Of a DNA stretch of 25,411 bases, positions 1 to 8,197 are shown in pieces. The translations under genes and the position numbers were made by a program. Source of the stretch: CAYMBL01 sp044225155 (GTDB taxonomy: Bacteria; Planctomycetota; Phycisphaerae; UBA1845; Fen-1342); contig JBGAJB010000019.1 of assembly GCA_044225155.1 (NCBI GenBank), positions 1 through 25,411 of the forward strand. Reading direction: 5' to 3'. The notes below the pieces were generated by a model. The model saw only the letters and a list, made by a program, of their open reading frames with translations, made no database searches and was not told where the DNA came from. The stretch's first letter is position 1; every line of letters begins with the position of its first letter.

Positions 1-1
1 A

Positions 2-1132
2 TTTGAGTTGAGCACGGTCACCGAAGGGCTCGAACTGCCCGTCGCATTGGCCTACGCCCCGGACGGGCGGCTGTTCGTCGCGCAGGTCAGCGGCCAGATT
101 CGCGTCGTGCGGCTCGACGGTACGCTCGAACCGGAGCCGTTCACCGAAATCAGCGTCTACGACGACAATGAAAACGGTCTGCTGGGCCTCACGCTCGACC
201 CAGATTTTGCGAACAATCGCTACGTCTATGCGTTCGCGAGCGTGACTTACGAGAAACAGCAAATCATCCGATTCACGGACGTGGACGGCCTGGCAACGGA
301 CGCGCTGGTGATTCGCGACAACCTGCCCACGCGCGGCGTCTTCCATGCCGGCGGTGGCTTGAAATTCGGCCCGGATGGAAAGCTTTACTTCTCGGTCGGC
401 GACAATTCGCAGCCCGAAAACGGCCAGGATTTGCAGACATTGTCGGGAAAAATCTGCCGCATCAACGCCGACGGCACGACGCCGACCGACAACCCGTTCG
501 TCACGCCCACTGGCACGCCGCGCGCGACCTTCGCCCTGGGATTTCGCAATCCGTTCCGCTTCAACTTCGCGCCGGATGGACGATTGTTCGCGCTCGACGT
601 CGGCTCCGACGGCGACGCGCGCCGTGAGGAGATCAATCTTGTACGGGCCGGCGGAAATTACGGCTGGCCGCTGGCGGAAGGGATTCAGGATCCGGTGGTC
701 TATCCGGATTTCATCGATCCGCTTTACGCGTATCACGACGGCGGTTCCTCGCCGGTCGGCCTCGTGTACTACGACGCCGCGCAATTTCCCAGCGCCTATC
801 GCGGTGACATCTTTCACCTGGAATACACGCTGAACCGGCTCTATCGCGTACGGCTCGACGGCGACAGTGTGGTCTCACACGAACTGTTTGCCGAACTCGA
901 CAAAGGCCCCGTGGACCTTGCGATTGCGCCGGACGGAACGCTCGTTTACTGCGAACTCTTTGGTGGCCGCATTCGCAAGTTGCGTTACGCGCTCGCACCG
1001 CTGGTGAGCGCCGCCGAGGTCACGGCCGAAGCTGACGGCGAGCCGATGATGGGCGGCCTCTGCGGCGGTGGAGTTCTCTTTGGCGGGCTGGGGCTGGCTG
1101 TCGCAAGTCTGATCCCGCGAAAACGCCGGTAA
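2..1132 (+). CDS. PQQ-dependent sugar dehydrogenase (glucose/sorbosone dehydrogenase family), 5' truncated
   Basis: This is a beta-propeller enzyme of the soluble glucose/sorbosone dehydrogenase family, which oxidises sugars with PQQ outside the cytoplasm. The family pattern is clear: an opening PVALAYAPDGRLFVAQ blade, then HAGGGLKFGPDGKLYFSVGD, then a GKICRINADG...DNPF segment, then GGNYGWPLAEG. The frame is open to the left edge, so the signal peptide and true start lie outside the window; the TTG at 8 is unlikely to be the start because sequence similarity to the family begins before it. The C-terminus (about the last 25 residues) is a sorting tail: a CGGG motif, a hydrophobic stretch and the basic end RKRR, so the protein is probably surface anchored or processed. 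Gene identity is fairly sure; the substrate is unknown. Confidence 0.88.
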   Translation, partial: FELSTVTEGLELPVALAYAPDGRLFVAQVSGQIRVVRLDGTLEPEPFTEISVYDDNENGLLGLTLDPDFANNRYVYAFASVTYEKQQIIRFTDVDGLATDALVIRDNLPTRGVFHAGGGLKFGPDGKLYFSVGDNSQPENGQDLQTLSGKICRINADGTTPTDNPFVTPTGTPRATFALGFRNPFRFNFAPDGRLFALDVGSDGDARREEINLVRAGGNYGWPLAEGIQDPVVYPDFIDPLYAYHDGGSSPVGLVYYDAAQFPSAYRGDIFHLEYTLNRLYRVRLDGDSVVSHELFAELDKGPVDLAIAPDGTLVYCELFGGRIRKLRYALAPLVSAAEVTAEADGEPMMGGLCGGGVLFGGLGLAVASLIPRKRR

Positions 1133-1171
1133 TGCAGCAGTCCGCTGCCCCGCCGCCCCATGCGCGTCGGC

Positions 1172-1177
1172 TACTAT
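1172..1177 (+). promoter_or_regulatory. -10-like hexamer TACTAT just upstream of tsaB
   Basis: TACTAT ends 7 nt before the tsaB ATG and no Shine-Dalgarno is visible. This spacing would place the transcription start at or next to the start codon. Similar hexamers precede mlaD-like, def, the metallophosphoesterase, DUF58 and tgt genes in this window. No convincing -35 box is seen. Confidence 0.4.
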
Positions 1178-1184
1178 TTTCTTC

Positions 1185-1892
1185 ATGTCGGTCACGCTTG
1201 CGCTCGAGACTTCCGGAGCCGCGCCATCTGTCGCATTGGCGGTTGGCGAAGACGTGCGGAGCGTGGAGCTCGGCGGCAATCCGCGCGGACTCACTGGTTT
1301 GTTTCCGCTCTTGGCGGAAATCATTAACGGGTCCGGTCATTCCATGCGGGACGTGACGCTGTTTTGCTATTCGCGCGGGCCAGGGAGTTTCACGGGCCTG
1401 CGGACGGCGGCCACGATCGCAAGAACATTGCAGTGGTCGGCCGGGTGTCGCGTGATCGCCGTTTCGACGTTGGAGGTAATCGCGACGGCCGCAGCTCCGC
1501 AACTCGCCGACGGTGAGTGCCTCGCACCAATTCTCGACGCCCGCGGCGGGCGTGTGTTCGCGGCGGTCTACAACGCCAAGTGTGCGAATGGAATTGATGA
1601 ACTAGTCGCGCCCGGACTTTTCGATCCGGCTGCTCTGGAAAAGCAGCTTCCAAGTGCATGCGCGCTCGTCGGCGGCGGGGCAACGCTGTTACCCGCGTCC
1701 GCCCGGAGGGTGCTCGACCCGCAGCTCGCGGTACCTAGCCCAATCAGCGTCCTCGAACGCGGGCGCATGCTCGCAAAGGCAGAGAGATTCACCTCACCGG
1801 AGCAGATTGTTCCCGAATACCTACGACCGCCGGAGTGCGAGGAAGTGTATGAAGCACGCCGCGCGGCCGCGATCGAACGGCGCGGAAGCTAA
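1185..1892 (+). CDS. tsaB: tRNA threonylcarbamoyladenosine biosynthesis protein TsaB
   Basis: TsaB (YeaZ) is the ASKHA-fold partner of TsaD in forming the N6-threonylcarbamoyl group on A37 of ANN-decoding tRNAs in the cytoplasm. The 235-residue protein starts with LALETSG, the family's N-terminal strand, and carries the diagnostic SRGPGSFTGLRTAATIA motif near residues 65-80. Its length matches the family. The ATG at 1185 places the LALETSG strand directly at the N-terminus, as usual. It has a TACTAT hexamer 7 nt upstream instead of a Shine-Dalgarno. The next gene, mobA, starts 6 nt after its stop, so the two are probably co-transcribed, although they belong to different pathways. Confidence 0.93.
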   Translation: MSVTLALETSGAAPSVALAVGEDVRSVELGGNPRGLTGLFPLLAEIINGSGHSMRDVTLFCYSRGPGSFTGLRTAATIARTLQWSAGCRVIAVSTLEVIATAAAPQLADGECLAPILDARGGRVFAAVYNAKCANGIDELVAPGLFDPAALEKQLPSACALVGGGATLLPASARRVLDPQLAVPSPISVLERGRMLAKAERFTSPEQIVPEYLRPPECEEVYEARRAAAIERRGS

Positions 1893-1898
1893 GCCCCG

Positions 1899-2504
1899 AT
1901 GCGCGCTTCGACGTCGCGACCGACCCCCGACCTGCTCGGCGCGATCCTCATTGGCGGCCAAAGCGCTCGCATGGGGCGACCCAAACACCTGCTGACGCTG
2001 GGCGGGGAATCGCTGCTTGTCCGCACGGCGCGGGTCCTACGAACTCTGACTCGGTCCATCGTGATAGTGGGTAATGGTGAAATCCCGAGCGATGTGAACG
2101 ACCTACCACGAATCGCCGATGCGACCGAAATCTCAGGCCCGATGGCCGGCATCCTGGCGGCCCTGCGACATAGGCAAGACCAAGGCATTCTCGCCGTCGC
2201 CTGCGACATGCCGAATCTCTCTCGCGACGCCGTTGAGTGGCTGCTTTCGCAGCGCAAGCCGGGCGTGGTCGATGCCGTAATACCGGCTGACGCGAACGGC
2301 GTGCCGCAATCGCTCGGCGCGGTTTACGAATACACCGCACGAGACGGGTTCGAAAAAATGGCCGCGCTGGGCATCGCGGCCCCACGTCGCCTGCCCGAAT
2401 TTGCCCGCGTTTCTGTGCCTCTGATACCGCCGGAACACCGCCCGGCCTGGCAAAACGCCAATACGCCGGACGATTGGCAACGCCTGACCGAATGCGAGCC
2501 GTGA
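1899..2504 (+). CDS. mobA: Molybdenum cofactor guanylyltransferase (MobA family)
   Basis: MobA transfers GMP from GTP to molybdopterin to make the guanine dinucleotide cofactor. The 201-residue protein has the nucleotidyltransferase signature GGQSARMGRPK near residues 24-34 (a variant of GGxSxRMGxxK), ISGPMAGILAAL near the middle, and VACDMPNL, which holds the metal-binding aspartate. Length fits the family. The start ATG at 1899 lies 6 nt behind the tsaB stop. No other molybdenum cofactor gene is seen in the window, so its specificity (GTP versus CTP, or another NTP-transferase role) is inferred from motifs only. Confidence 0.85.
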   Translation: MRASTSRPTPDLLGAILIGGQSARMGRPKHLLTLGGESLLVRTARVLRTLTRSIVIVGNGEIPSDVNDLPRIADATEISGPMAGILAALRHRQDQGILAVACDMPNLSRDAVEWLLSQRKPGVVDAVIPADANGVPQSLGAVYEYTARDGFEKMAALGIAAPRRLPEFARVSVPLIPPEHRPAWQNANTPDDWQRLTECEP

Positions 2505-2577
2505 TCGCGACCGGCCCGGCTCGGACTTACCTCCACTTCGCTTGAACATTCCTATTCGCGATTGGCTGCTCCCCAGC

Positions 2578-2583
2578 TACCAT
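2578..2583 (+). promoter_or_regulatory. -10-like hexamer TACCAT upstream of the MCE gene
   Basis: TACCAT ends 12 nt before the ATG at 2596. It favours that ATG over the upstream in-frame TTG at 2542, because it lies inside the longer version. No -35 box or Shine-Dalgarno is evident. Confidence 0.3.
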
Positions 2584-2595
2584 GCGCCGCGATTC

Positions 2596-3939
2596 ATGAA
2601 CGTTCGTCGCCAGGATTTTGTTCTCGGGCTGGTCGTGCTGGGCATGATCGGTCTGCTCGTCGGCTCGATCCTCTTTCTTGCGCCGCGCGGGCTCGGACGA
2701 ACACGCGCCCTCGAAGTCCGATTTCGGCAGGATGCCGGCATCGCGCCGATCAAGGTCGGCAGCCCCGTCACGCTCAGCGGCGCGCTGGAAGTCGGCAAGG
2801 TCACCGGCGTCAGCCGCATGTACCGCAAATCCGACATCGGCCGCGCGGGCGAGCTGCTGATCGTCGTCAACATGGAGATCGAGGAAGACCTCACGATCTA
2901 CGAAGACGTGCAGATCACGACCGATCAGCCGCCGGTGGGCGGAGCGGGCATCATCGTCATCACGTCCGTCGGCACGCCCGGGCGGCTCTACACCGGCGGC
3001 CCGATCGAAGGCCTGCCGCCCCAGAGCTTCGCGGCCGCGATCAGCAACCTCTCGCGTCAGGTGCTCGGCCCCGGCGGCCTGATGGAGAAGATCAATTTCA
3101 CGTTCGATCCGAAGGCCGAAGGCTCGGCCATCTACCGCGTGAATGACAGCCTGAAAGACCTGAACTCAATCACGATGCAGCTCAAGCTGCAGATGGATCC
3201 GAACGAGCAGAAAACGCTCATGGCCAAGCTGCACCTGATGCTCGACGACATCGGCGCGACGCTGGCGTCGCTGCGAGAGCAGATGGAAACCGAACGCGGC
3301 ACGGCGTTGCTGGCCAAGATCCACACGGCCGTCGATCGGCTGACGGATGCGCTGACCGTGGCGGCCGCCATCCTGAAAGACAACCAGTCGCCGCTGGGCG
3401 AGACCGTCACGCACGTATCGAGTGTTGCACGGAAGATCGACGAAGACGTGCTCTCGAAGCTGATGGCGGAGATGAATCGCGACGATCCGAACACGCTGCT
3501 GGGCAAGTTGCACACGGGCATGGACGAGTTGAACGCCTCGCTCGCGGATGTGCACACAGTCGCCGATTCGACCAAGAAGATTATCGTGCTGAATCGTCCC
3601 GCGCTCGACAAGACGATCGAGAACGTGCAGGCCATGAGCGCGCAGCTGAAGCTGGCATCGGACGAAATCCGCGTCGCCCCTTGGCGGCTGCTTTACCAGC
3701 CGACGGCGCGTGAATCCGATGAGCTGAGCGTGTTCGAGGCGGCACGGACGTTTGCCGAGGCGGCCACCTACCTCGACGACGCGGCCGCGCGCTTGCAGGC
3801 GATCGTCAATACGTCGTCCGACCTGCACAGCAAGGAAGACGCCGAGGCTGAGTTCAACAAGATTCGCGAAACGCTGAAGTCGGCGTTTGAACGTTACCAG
3901 CGCGCCGAAACCTATCTCTTTGAGAAACTGAAACACTGA
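2596..3939 (+). CDS. MlaD/MCE-family membrane-anchored protein
   Basis: MCE proteins are the substrate-binding parts of lipid transporters between inner and outer membrane. From the ATG at 2596 the protein has 447 residues. It begins with a short basic head (MNVRRQDF), one membrane segment (about residues 8-30), then an MCE domain with VRFRQDAGIAPIKVGSPV and VEV-like GALEVGKVTGV features at about residues 40-140. The rest is long, helical and coiled-coil-like. A TTG at 2542 would add 18 residues before the membrane segment; I prefer 2596 because the shorter head is typical. The MlaE permease and MlaF ATPase are not adjacent. A flavoprotein gene starts only 2 nt after the stop, so the two are likely one operon. 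Confidence 0.85.
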   Translation: MNVRRQDFVLGLVVLGMIGLLVGSILFLAPRGLGRTRALEVRFRQDAGIAPIKVGSPVTLSGALEVGKVTGVSRMYRKSDIGRAGELLIVVNMEIEEDLTIYEDVQITTDQPPVGGAGIIVITSVGTPGRLYTGGPIEGLPPQSFAAAISNLSRQVLGPGGLMEKINFTFDPKAEGSAIYRVNDSLKDLNSITMQLKLQMDPNEQKTLMAKLHLMLDDIGATLASLREQMETERGTALLAKIHTAVDRLTDALTVAAAILKDNQSPLGETVTHVSSVARKIDEDVLSKLMAEMNRDDPNTLLGKLHTGMDELNASLADVHTVADSTKKIIVLNRPALDKTIENVQAMSAQLKLASDEIRVAPWRLLYQPTARESDELSVFEAARTFAEAATYLDDAAARLQAIVNTSSDLHSKEDAEAEFNKIRETLKSAFERYQRAETYLFEKLKH

Positions 3940-3941
3940 GA

Positions 3942-5060
3942 ATGGCCAAAACCAGCGCCGCCGGCGCCCGCGAAAAGCCGTATGACGTGATCATCTTCGG
4001 CGCGGGGCCCGCCGGGCTGGCCGCGGCAATTCGGGCGCGCCGCTTGGAGCTCGAAGTATTGGTCGTCGATCCGGCGCCGGCCAAGCGGAAATGCTGCGGC
4101 TGGATCAGCCCGGCCGGAGTCGCGCTGTGCGGCGAGCTGGGCCTGGAAGCCAAGACCGCCCGCGCCACGCCGTTCGACAAGCTCCGCATTCATTCCTGGG
4201 ATTTTCGCAAGAACGTTGTGGTCGCCGATCCGGAGATGAGCGGATGGCTAATCGAGCGCGAAGCGTTTGACGCGGGACTCGCGGCGCTCGCCAAGAAGGC
4301 CAAGGCCGCCTTTCGCAGCGGAGCGGCCGTCGGAAATCTGGCACTGCGCGATGATCGGATCGAGGCGACGCTGGCGGACGGCTCGTCAATCGTGGGAAGC
4401 TTTGCGCTCATCGCGGACGGCGCAGCCTCCGAGACGGCCGGTCGCGCCAATCTGATTCCCGCGTTTCGAGCGGGAGCGCCCTCACAGGCGATTTTCGCCG
4501 ATTTCGCCGGCGCGAAGCCGACCGGCGAACTCGACGTCGCGATCGGCGCAAGTCGCCACGGCCAGCTCGCCGTCATCACGCGCGATAAGGCCCGCTCGCG
4601 CCTGATGGTCGCGACGCGCCCCTGCGACACGCCGGTCGAATCGCTCTTTCGTCAGATCTGTGAGGCCGCGCAGGCCGCGGGCGTGCTTTCAGGGCCGCCG
4701 AAGGGCGAGCCGTGTCGCGTCTTTGTTCCGGCCGGTGCGGCACTCGACCTGGAAGCGCACGTAGGCAAGCGCTGTCTGCTGGTGGGTGACGCGGGCGGAT
4801 TCGTGACGTCTTTCAGCCACGAAGGCATTTATCCCGCGATGCGCTCCGGGATGCTCGCGGCCGACACCCTCGCCGCCGCCGCCAAGGCCCGCCTGCCGCA
4901 AGACGAGCTATCGCGTTTCAGCGACTCCTGGCGCACGCAATTGGCGGATTATCTCCGCATGCCGAATACGGACCTGTCGCTGCTGATGCCGCTGATCTTC
5001 AGCAATGCCCAGATGTCACGCCGCGTGGCCCGGGCGTTTCTGCTGGGACAGGCGTTCTAG
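3942..5060 (+). CDS. FAD-dependent oxidoreductase, geranylgeranyl reductase-like
   Basis: This is a flavoprotein of the geranylgeranyl reductase/p-hydroxybenzoate hydroxylase superfamily, 372 residues. The Rossmann FAD-binding motif GAGPAGLAAAIRARR sits near residues 20-34. A KRKCCGWISPAG segment near 50 resembles the Cys-Gly signature of geranylgeranyl reductases. The second FAD motif, GDAGGFVTSFSHEGIYPA, is near 280-297. Such enzymes often reduce isoprenoid chains of quinones or membrane lipids, but hydroxylases and halogenases share the fold, so the substrate is open. The ATG is 2 nt after the MCE gene stop. A shared job in envelope lipid handling is possible but is inference from context only. 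Confidence 0.8.
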   Translation: MAKTSAAGAREKPYDVIIFGAGPAGLAAAIRARRLELEVLVVDPAPAKRKCCGWISPAGVALCGELGLEAKTARATPFDKLRIHSWDFRKNVVVADPEMSGWLIEREAFDAGLAALAKKAKAAFRSGAAVGNLALRDDRIEATLADGSSIVGSFALIADGAASETAGRANLIPAFRAGAPSQAIFADFAGAKPTGELDVAIGASRHGQLAVITRDKARSRLMVATRPCDTPVESLFRQICEAAQAAGVLSGPPKGEPCRVFVPAGAALDLEAHVGKRCLLVGDAGGFVTSFSHEGIYPAMRSGMLAADTLAAAAKARLPQDELSRFSDSWRTQLADYLRMPNTDLSLLMPLIFSNAQMSRRVARAFLLGQAF

Positions 5061-5195
5061 GCCGAATCACTGCTCGTATCCGGACACGGTACCGACGGCG
5101 CGCCGCGGGTCGCAACGCGGCGGAACGCTATCACACTCCGATTCTGCGACGCGGGTCGGCCGCTTGCGGCATCTCCAAAAAACCGGGCCGTCCGC

Positions 5196-5201
5196 TACGA
5201 T
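5196..5201 (+). promoter_or_regulatory. -10-like hexamer TACGAT upstream of def
   Basis: TACGAT ends 8 nt before the def ATG, within a 149-nt gap that otherwise shows no feature. There is no Shine-Dalgarno. The position fits a leaderless or very short-leader transcript for the def-fmt-rsmB operon. Confidence 0.4.
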
Positions 5202-5209
5202 CGTGCCTG

Positions 5210-5746
5210 ATGAAGATCGATCCGGCGACATTGACCATCATCAATTACCCCGACCCGCGTTTGCGCCGGGAATCCGCCCCGGTTGAGAAATTCGGCGCGG
5301 AGCTCGAAGCGATTGCGCGGCGGATGCTCGGTCTGATGCGCGAGGCCAAAGGAGTCGGTCTGGCCGCTCCTCAAGTCGGGCTTTTGATGCGGCTGTTCGT
5401 GATCAACACGACCGGTAAGCCGGAGGACGACGTCGTGCTCGTCAATCCGGAGCTGCATGACCTGGAAGGCATCGTGCAGGCCAGCGAAGGCTGCCTTTCC
5501 ATTCCGGACGTGCGTGGCGAGATTCGCCGCTACGCGCGCTGCCGCGTGGTTGCCCGCGACGCCGTCGGACGCGAGTTCGAGCTGGAGGCCGAGGGATTGC
5601 TTTCCCGCGCGCTGCAACACGAGACCGACCATCTCGACGGCCGCCTGATTCTGGATCGCATGGGCCCTGGCGATCGCCTCGCCGCCCGCAAGAAGCTGCG
5701 CGAACTGGAGGCGGAGTTTGCCGAGCGCGGCGGCAAGGCGGGCTGA
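5210..5746 (+). CDS. def: Peptide deformylase
   Basis: Def removes the formyl group from the first methionine of nascent proteins at the ribosome. All three family motifs are intact in the 178-residue protein: GVGLAAPQVG (motif 1, near residue 46), EGCLSIP (motif 2, with the metal-binding Cys, near 91), and QHETDHLDG (motif 3, two metal-ligand His and the catalytic Glu, near 130). Length is normal. The stop overlaps the fmt start by one base (TGATG), so translation is probably coupled. The def-fmt-rsmB order is a widespread bacterial arrangement. Confidence 0.96.
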   Translation: MKIDPATLTIINYPDPRLRRESAPVEKFGAELEAIARRMLGLMREAKGVGLAAPQVGLLMRLFVINTTGKPEDDVVLVNPELHDLEGIVQASEGCLSIPDVRGEIRRYARCRVVARDAVGREFELEAEGLLSRALQHETDHLDGRLILDRMGPGDRLAARKKLRELEAEFAERGGKAG

Positions 5747-6699
5747 TGGCGCTGCGGATCGCGTTCCTGGGCACGGGTGATTTCGGCGTGCCGGCGCTCA
5801 AGGCAATCCAAGCGGCCGGCCATTCGCTGGTTGTCGCGATCAGTCAGCCTGATCGACCTGCCGGGCGCGGGCTGAAACTTCAACCATCGGCGATTCACGC
5901 CGCGGCCGACGAACTCGGCGTTCCCCATGTTCAAACAGGGGATGTCAATCTGCTCGCAAACGACGAGTTGCGCGGCGCGGAAATCGGCGTAGTCATTGCA
6001 TTTGGACAAAAGCTCGGTCCCGTACTTTTGCGGACGCTCCCGCGCGGCTTCATAAATTTGCACGCTTCGCTGTTGCCGGCGTTTCGCGGCGCTGCACCCT
6101 TTCAGTGGGCGATCTTGAGCGGTGCGGAGACCACCGGCGTCACCGTATTTCAACTCAATGAAAAATGGGATGCGGGTGCGATCTTGGCGCAGCGTGAAAC
6201 CCCGATTAGCGAAAGCGAAACCGCCGAAGAGTTGCACGACCGATTGGCGGTGCTCGGCGCGCCCCTTCTCGTAGAGACGCTTGCGGCGATCGAGCGCGGC
6301 GAGGCCAAGCCGATCGAGCAGAACAGCAAAAGCGCGACGCGCGCACCGAAACTCTCGAAGGCCGATTCGGGTGTCGATTGGTCGCTCTCCGCGCGTGCGG
6401 TCGCACACCGCATTCACGGCCTCTGGTCCTGGCCGGCCGCCAACGTGAATCTGCAAACGGCCGACCAGACGGAGCGCGTGCAGCTCGCGCGCGTCGCAGT
6501 CGTGGACGAGTCGGAATCGCCGAATGAGCAGTTTCCGCCCGGAGCGCTGCGGCCCGACCTGACCGTGCAGACCGGCCAAGGCCGCGTGCGAATCCTGAGT
6601 ATCAAACCCGCCGGACGAAATCTGATGCCATTCGCCGATTACGCGCGTGGCCGCCGGTTAAAGCCACCGGCGCGTTTCAGCGCCGTGGAGCCCGGATGA
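5746..6699 (+). CDS. fmt: Methionyl-tRNA formyltransferase
   Basis: Fmt formylates Met-tRNAfMet with 10-formyl-tetrahydrofolate, the step that def later reverses. The 317-residue protein opens with IAFLGTGDFGVPAL and carries the folate and catalytic region FINLHASLLPAFRGAAPFQW (catalytic Asn and His) followed by the WDAGAIL segment with the catalytic Asp. The C-terminal tRNA-binding domain covers roughly residues 205-310. It overlaps def by 1 nt and rsmB by 4 nt (ATGA), consistent with translational coupling through the operon. Confidence 0.96.
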   Translation: MALRIAFLGTGDFGVPALKAIQAAGHSLVVAISQPDRPAGRGLKLQPSAIHAAADELGVPHVQTGDVNLLANDELRGAEIGVVIAFGQKLGPVLLRTLPRGFINLHASLLPAFRGAAPFQWAILSGAETTGVTVFQLNEKWDAGAILAQRETPISESETAEELHDRLAVLGAPLLVETLAAIERGEAKPIEQNSKSATRAPKLSKADSGVDWSLSARAVAHRIHGLWSWPAANVNLQTADQTERVQLARVAVVDESESPNEQFPPGALRPDLTVQTGQGRVRILSIKPAGRNLMPFADYARGRRLKPPARFSAVEPG

Positions 6700-8150
6700 G
6701 AGCGCGCTCGCCCGAAACCGCCACGGTCAGCGAAGCGCGCATGGCCGCCTTTCATGCCGTGCTGGCCGTCCTGCGCGGCCGAGGCTTCGTTTCGGAGCGA
6801 ATCGCGCGTGCGAGCTTCTCAGAGGCGCGCGAGGCCGCCTTCGCCCGCCTGCTGGCACAAGGCGCAATCCGCCACGTCATCACGATCGAGCATGTGCTCT
6901 CGCAGGTGGCCCGCTACGACCCGTACTTCGTCCCGCTCGAATTGCGAACGATCCTGATCCTCGCGGCCTATCAACTGATCTGGGTTGACGGCGTGCCGCC
7001 GTTTGCGGCCGTGAATGAAGCGGTCACACACGCGCAACAGCTTCACGGGCGGCGCGGCGGAAATTTGGTAAACGCGATCCTGCGCAACCTGGCGCGCGCC
7101 ATCGACCAGCGCGTGACTGCGTGGCACGCCGGCGATTGCCGCATGATCCGCACCAGCGCGGCCCAGGCGTGCAGCTTTCGCATGCTCGTTCTGCCACCGA
7201 CCGGCGATCCGGTCGAACACGTTGCCCCACACGTCGGCGAGCGGACTGCGCGATTCCGCGAACTCGTCGAGCGCGTCGGGCTGGAGCGGGCCGAGGAGAT
7301 CGGCTGGACCTGTCAGCGTATTCCACCGCTCGTGTTGCAACCCAACCCGCTCCGCATCGACCTGGCGGCGTTCGAAAAATCGGTCCGGCAGGCGTGGGAG
7401 TCGGCCGAGATTGAAGCGGGCGCGGCCTTTCTGCCGCCCACGGCCGCCCTTGCCGATAGCGCGATGTTGCGCGAGGGACAGGCGTACGTGCAGGATGTCA
7501 CCGCCCGCCGCGCCGCGGACCTGCTCGCCGGACACCCGGGAGAGCGCATTCTCGACTTGTGCGCTGCGCCGGGCGGAAAATCAATTGCGCTCGCGGTCGC
7601 GTTGCAGGATCGTGGCGAAATCATCGCGTGCGACATCGCGGCCGAGCGTGTCGAACGCATCGCCCAAAATGCCGCTCGCATGCGACTGAGCGCGATCCGC
7701 CCGACGCTGCTCGCGGCGCACGGTCCGCCCAGCGCAGCGCCTCGCAGCGCGACGCGCTCGCAGTCGGCGACCGCCAAGCCCGTCTCGCTCGAATCACTGG
7801 GCGAGTTCGACGCCGCCTTGCTCGATGTTCCCTGCTCGAATACGGGCGTGATTGCAAGGCGGCCGGAAGCGCGGCTCGGGCTAACTCAGCAAAAACTCGA
7901 TTCGCTCGTGGCGCTACAAACGGGGCTCCTGGCCCGCGCGGCACGTTCCGTGAAAACCGGTGGACGAATGGTCTACAGCACGTGCAGCATCGAGCCGGTT
8001 GAGAACGAGCAGATCGTCGGAGCGTTTGTGTCCCGCCATCCTGCTTGGCGGATCGTGTCACAGGAAACACAACTTCCCCGGAGCGGCGAGCGCCTCAGTG
8101 ATTGGCGCGACGGCGGGTTCGCGGCCTTGCTCGCGCAGCGCGCGTCTTAA
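6696..8150 (+). CDS. rsmB: 16S rRNA (cytosine(967)-C5)-methyltransferase RsmB
   Basis: RsmB methylates C967 of 16S rRNA using SAM. The 484-residue protein has a NusB-like RNA-binding domain (about residues 10-135), a SAM-binding motif ILDLCAAPGGKS near 285, the motif IV cysteine in LLDVPCSNTGVIARRPEA and the catalytic cysteine in VYSTCSIEPVENE. It is about 55 residues longer than the E. coli enzyme. One extra block is a Pro/Ala/Ser-rich insert at about 7726-7803, between the second Rossmann strands and motif IV. The linker after the NusB domain is also long and unusual. Start is the ATG overlapping the fmt stop. Assignment to RsmB rather than another RsmB/RsmF-type enzyme rests on the NusB domain and the def-fmt context. 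Confidence 0.92.
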   Translation: MRARSPETATVSEARMAAFHAVLAVLRGRGFVSERIARASFSEAREAAFARLLAQGAIRHVITIEHVLSQVARYDPYFVPLELRTILILAAYQLIWVDGVPPFAAVNEAVTHAQQLHGRRGGNLVNAILRNLARAIDQRVTAWHAGDCRMIRTSAAQACSFRMLVLPPTGDPVEHVAPHVGERTARFRELVERVGLERAEEIGWTCQRIPPLVLQPNPLRIDLAAFEKSVRQAWESAEIEAGAAFLPPTAALADSAMLREGQAYVQDVTARRAADLLAGHPGERILDLCAAPGGKSIALAVALQDRGEIIACDIAAERVERIAQNAARMRLSAIRPTLLAAHGPPSAAPRSATRSQSATAKPVSLESLGEFDAALLDVPCSNTGVIARRPEARLGLTQQKLDSLVALQTGLLARAARSVKTGGRMVYSTCSIEPVENEQIVGAFVSRHPAWRIVSQETQLPRSGERLSDWRDGGFAALLAQRAS

Positions 8151-8185
8151 CGATCGGCGCCGTCCCGCGCTCGCCGCGACCTCGC

Positions 8186-8191
8186 TACACT
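8186..8191 (+). promoter_or_regulatory. -10-like hexamer TACACT upstream of the metallophosphoesterase gene
   Basis: TACACT ends 6 nt before the ATG at 8198 and there is no Shine-Dalgarno. It would head the metallophosphoesterase-aroK-prepilin peptidase transcription unit. Confidence 0.35.
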
Positions 8192-8197
8192 ACGCCG

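Noticed and set aside
2542..2595. Upstream TTG start for the MCE protein
   Set aside because: Adds 18 residues without family support and would place the TACCAT hexamer inside the gene.
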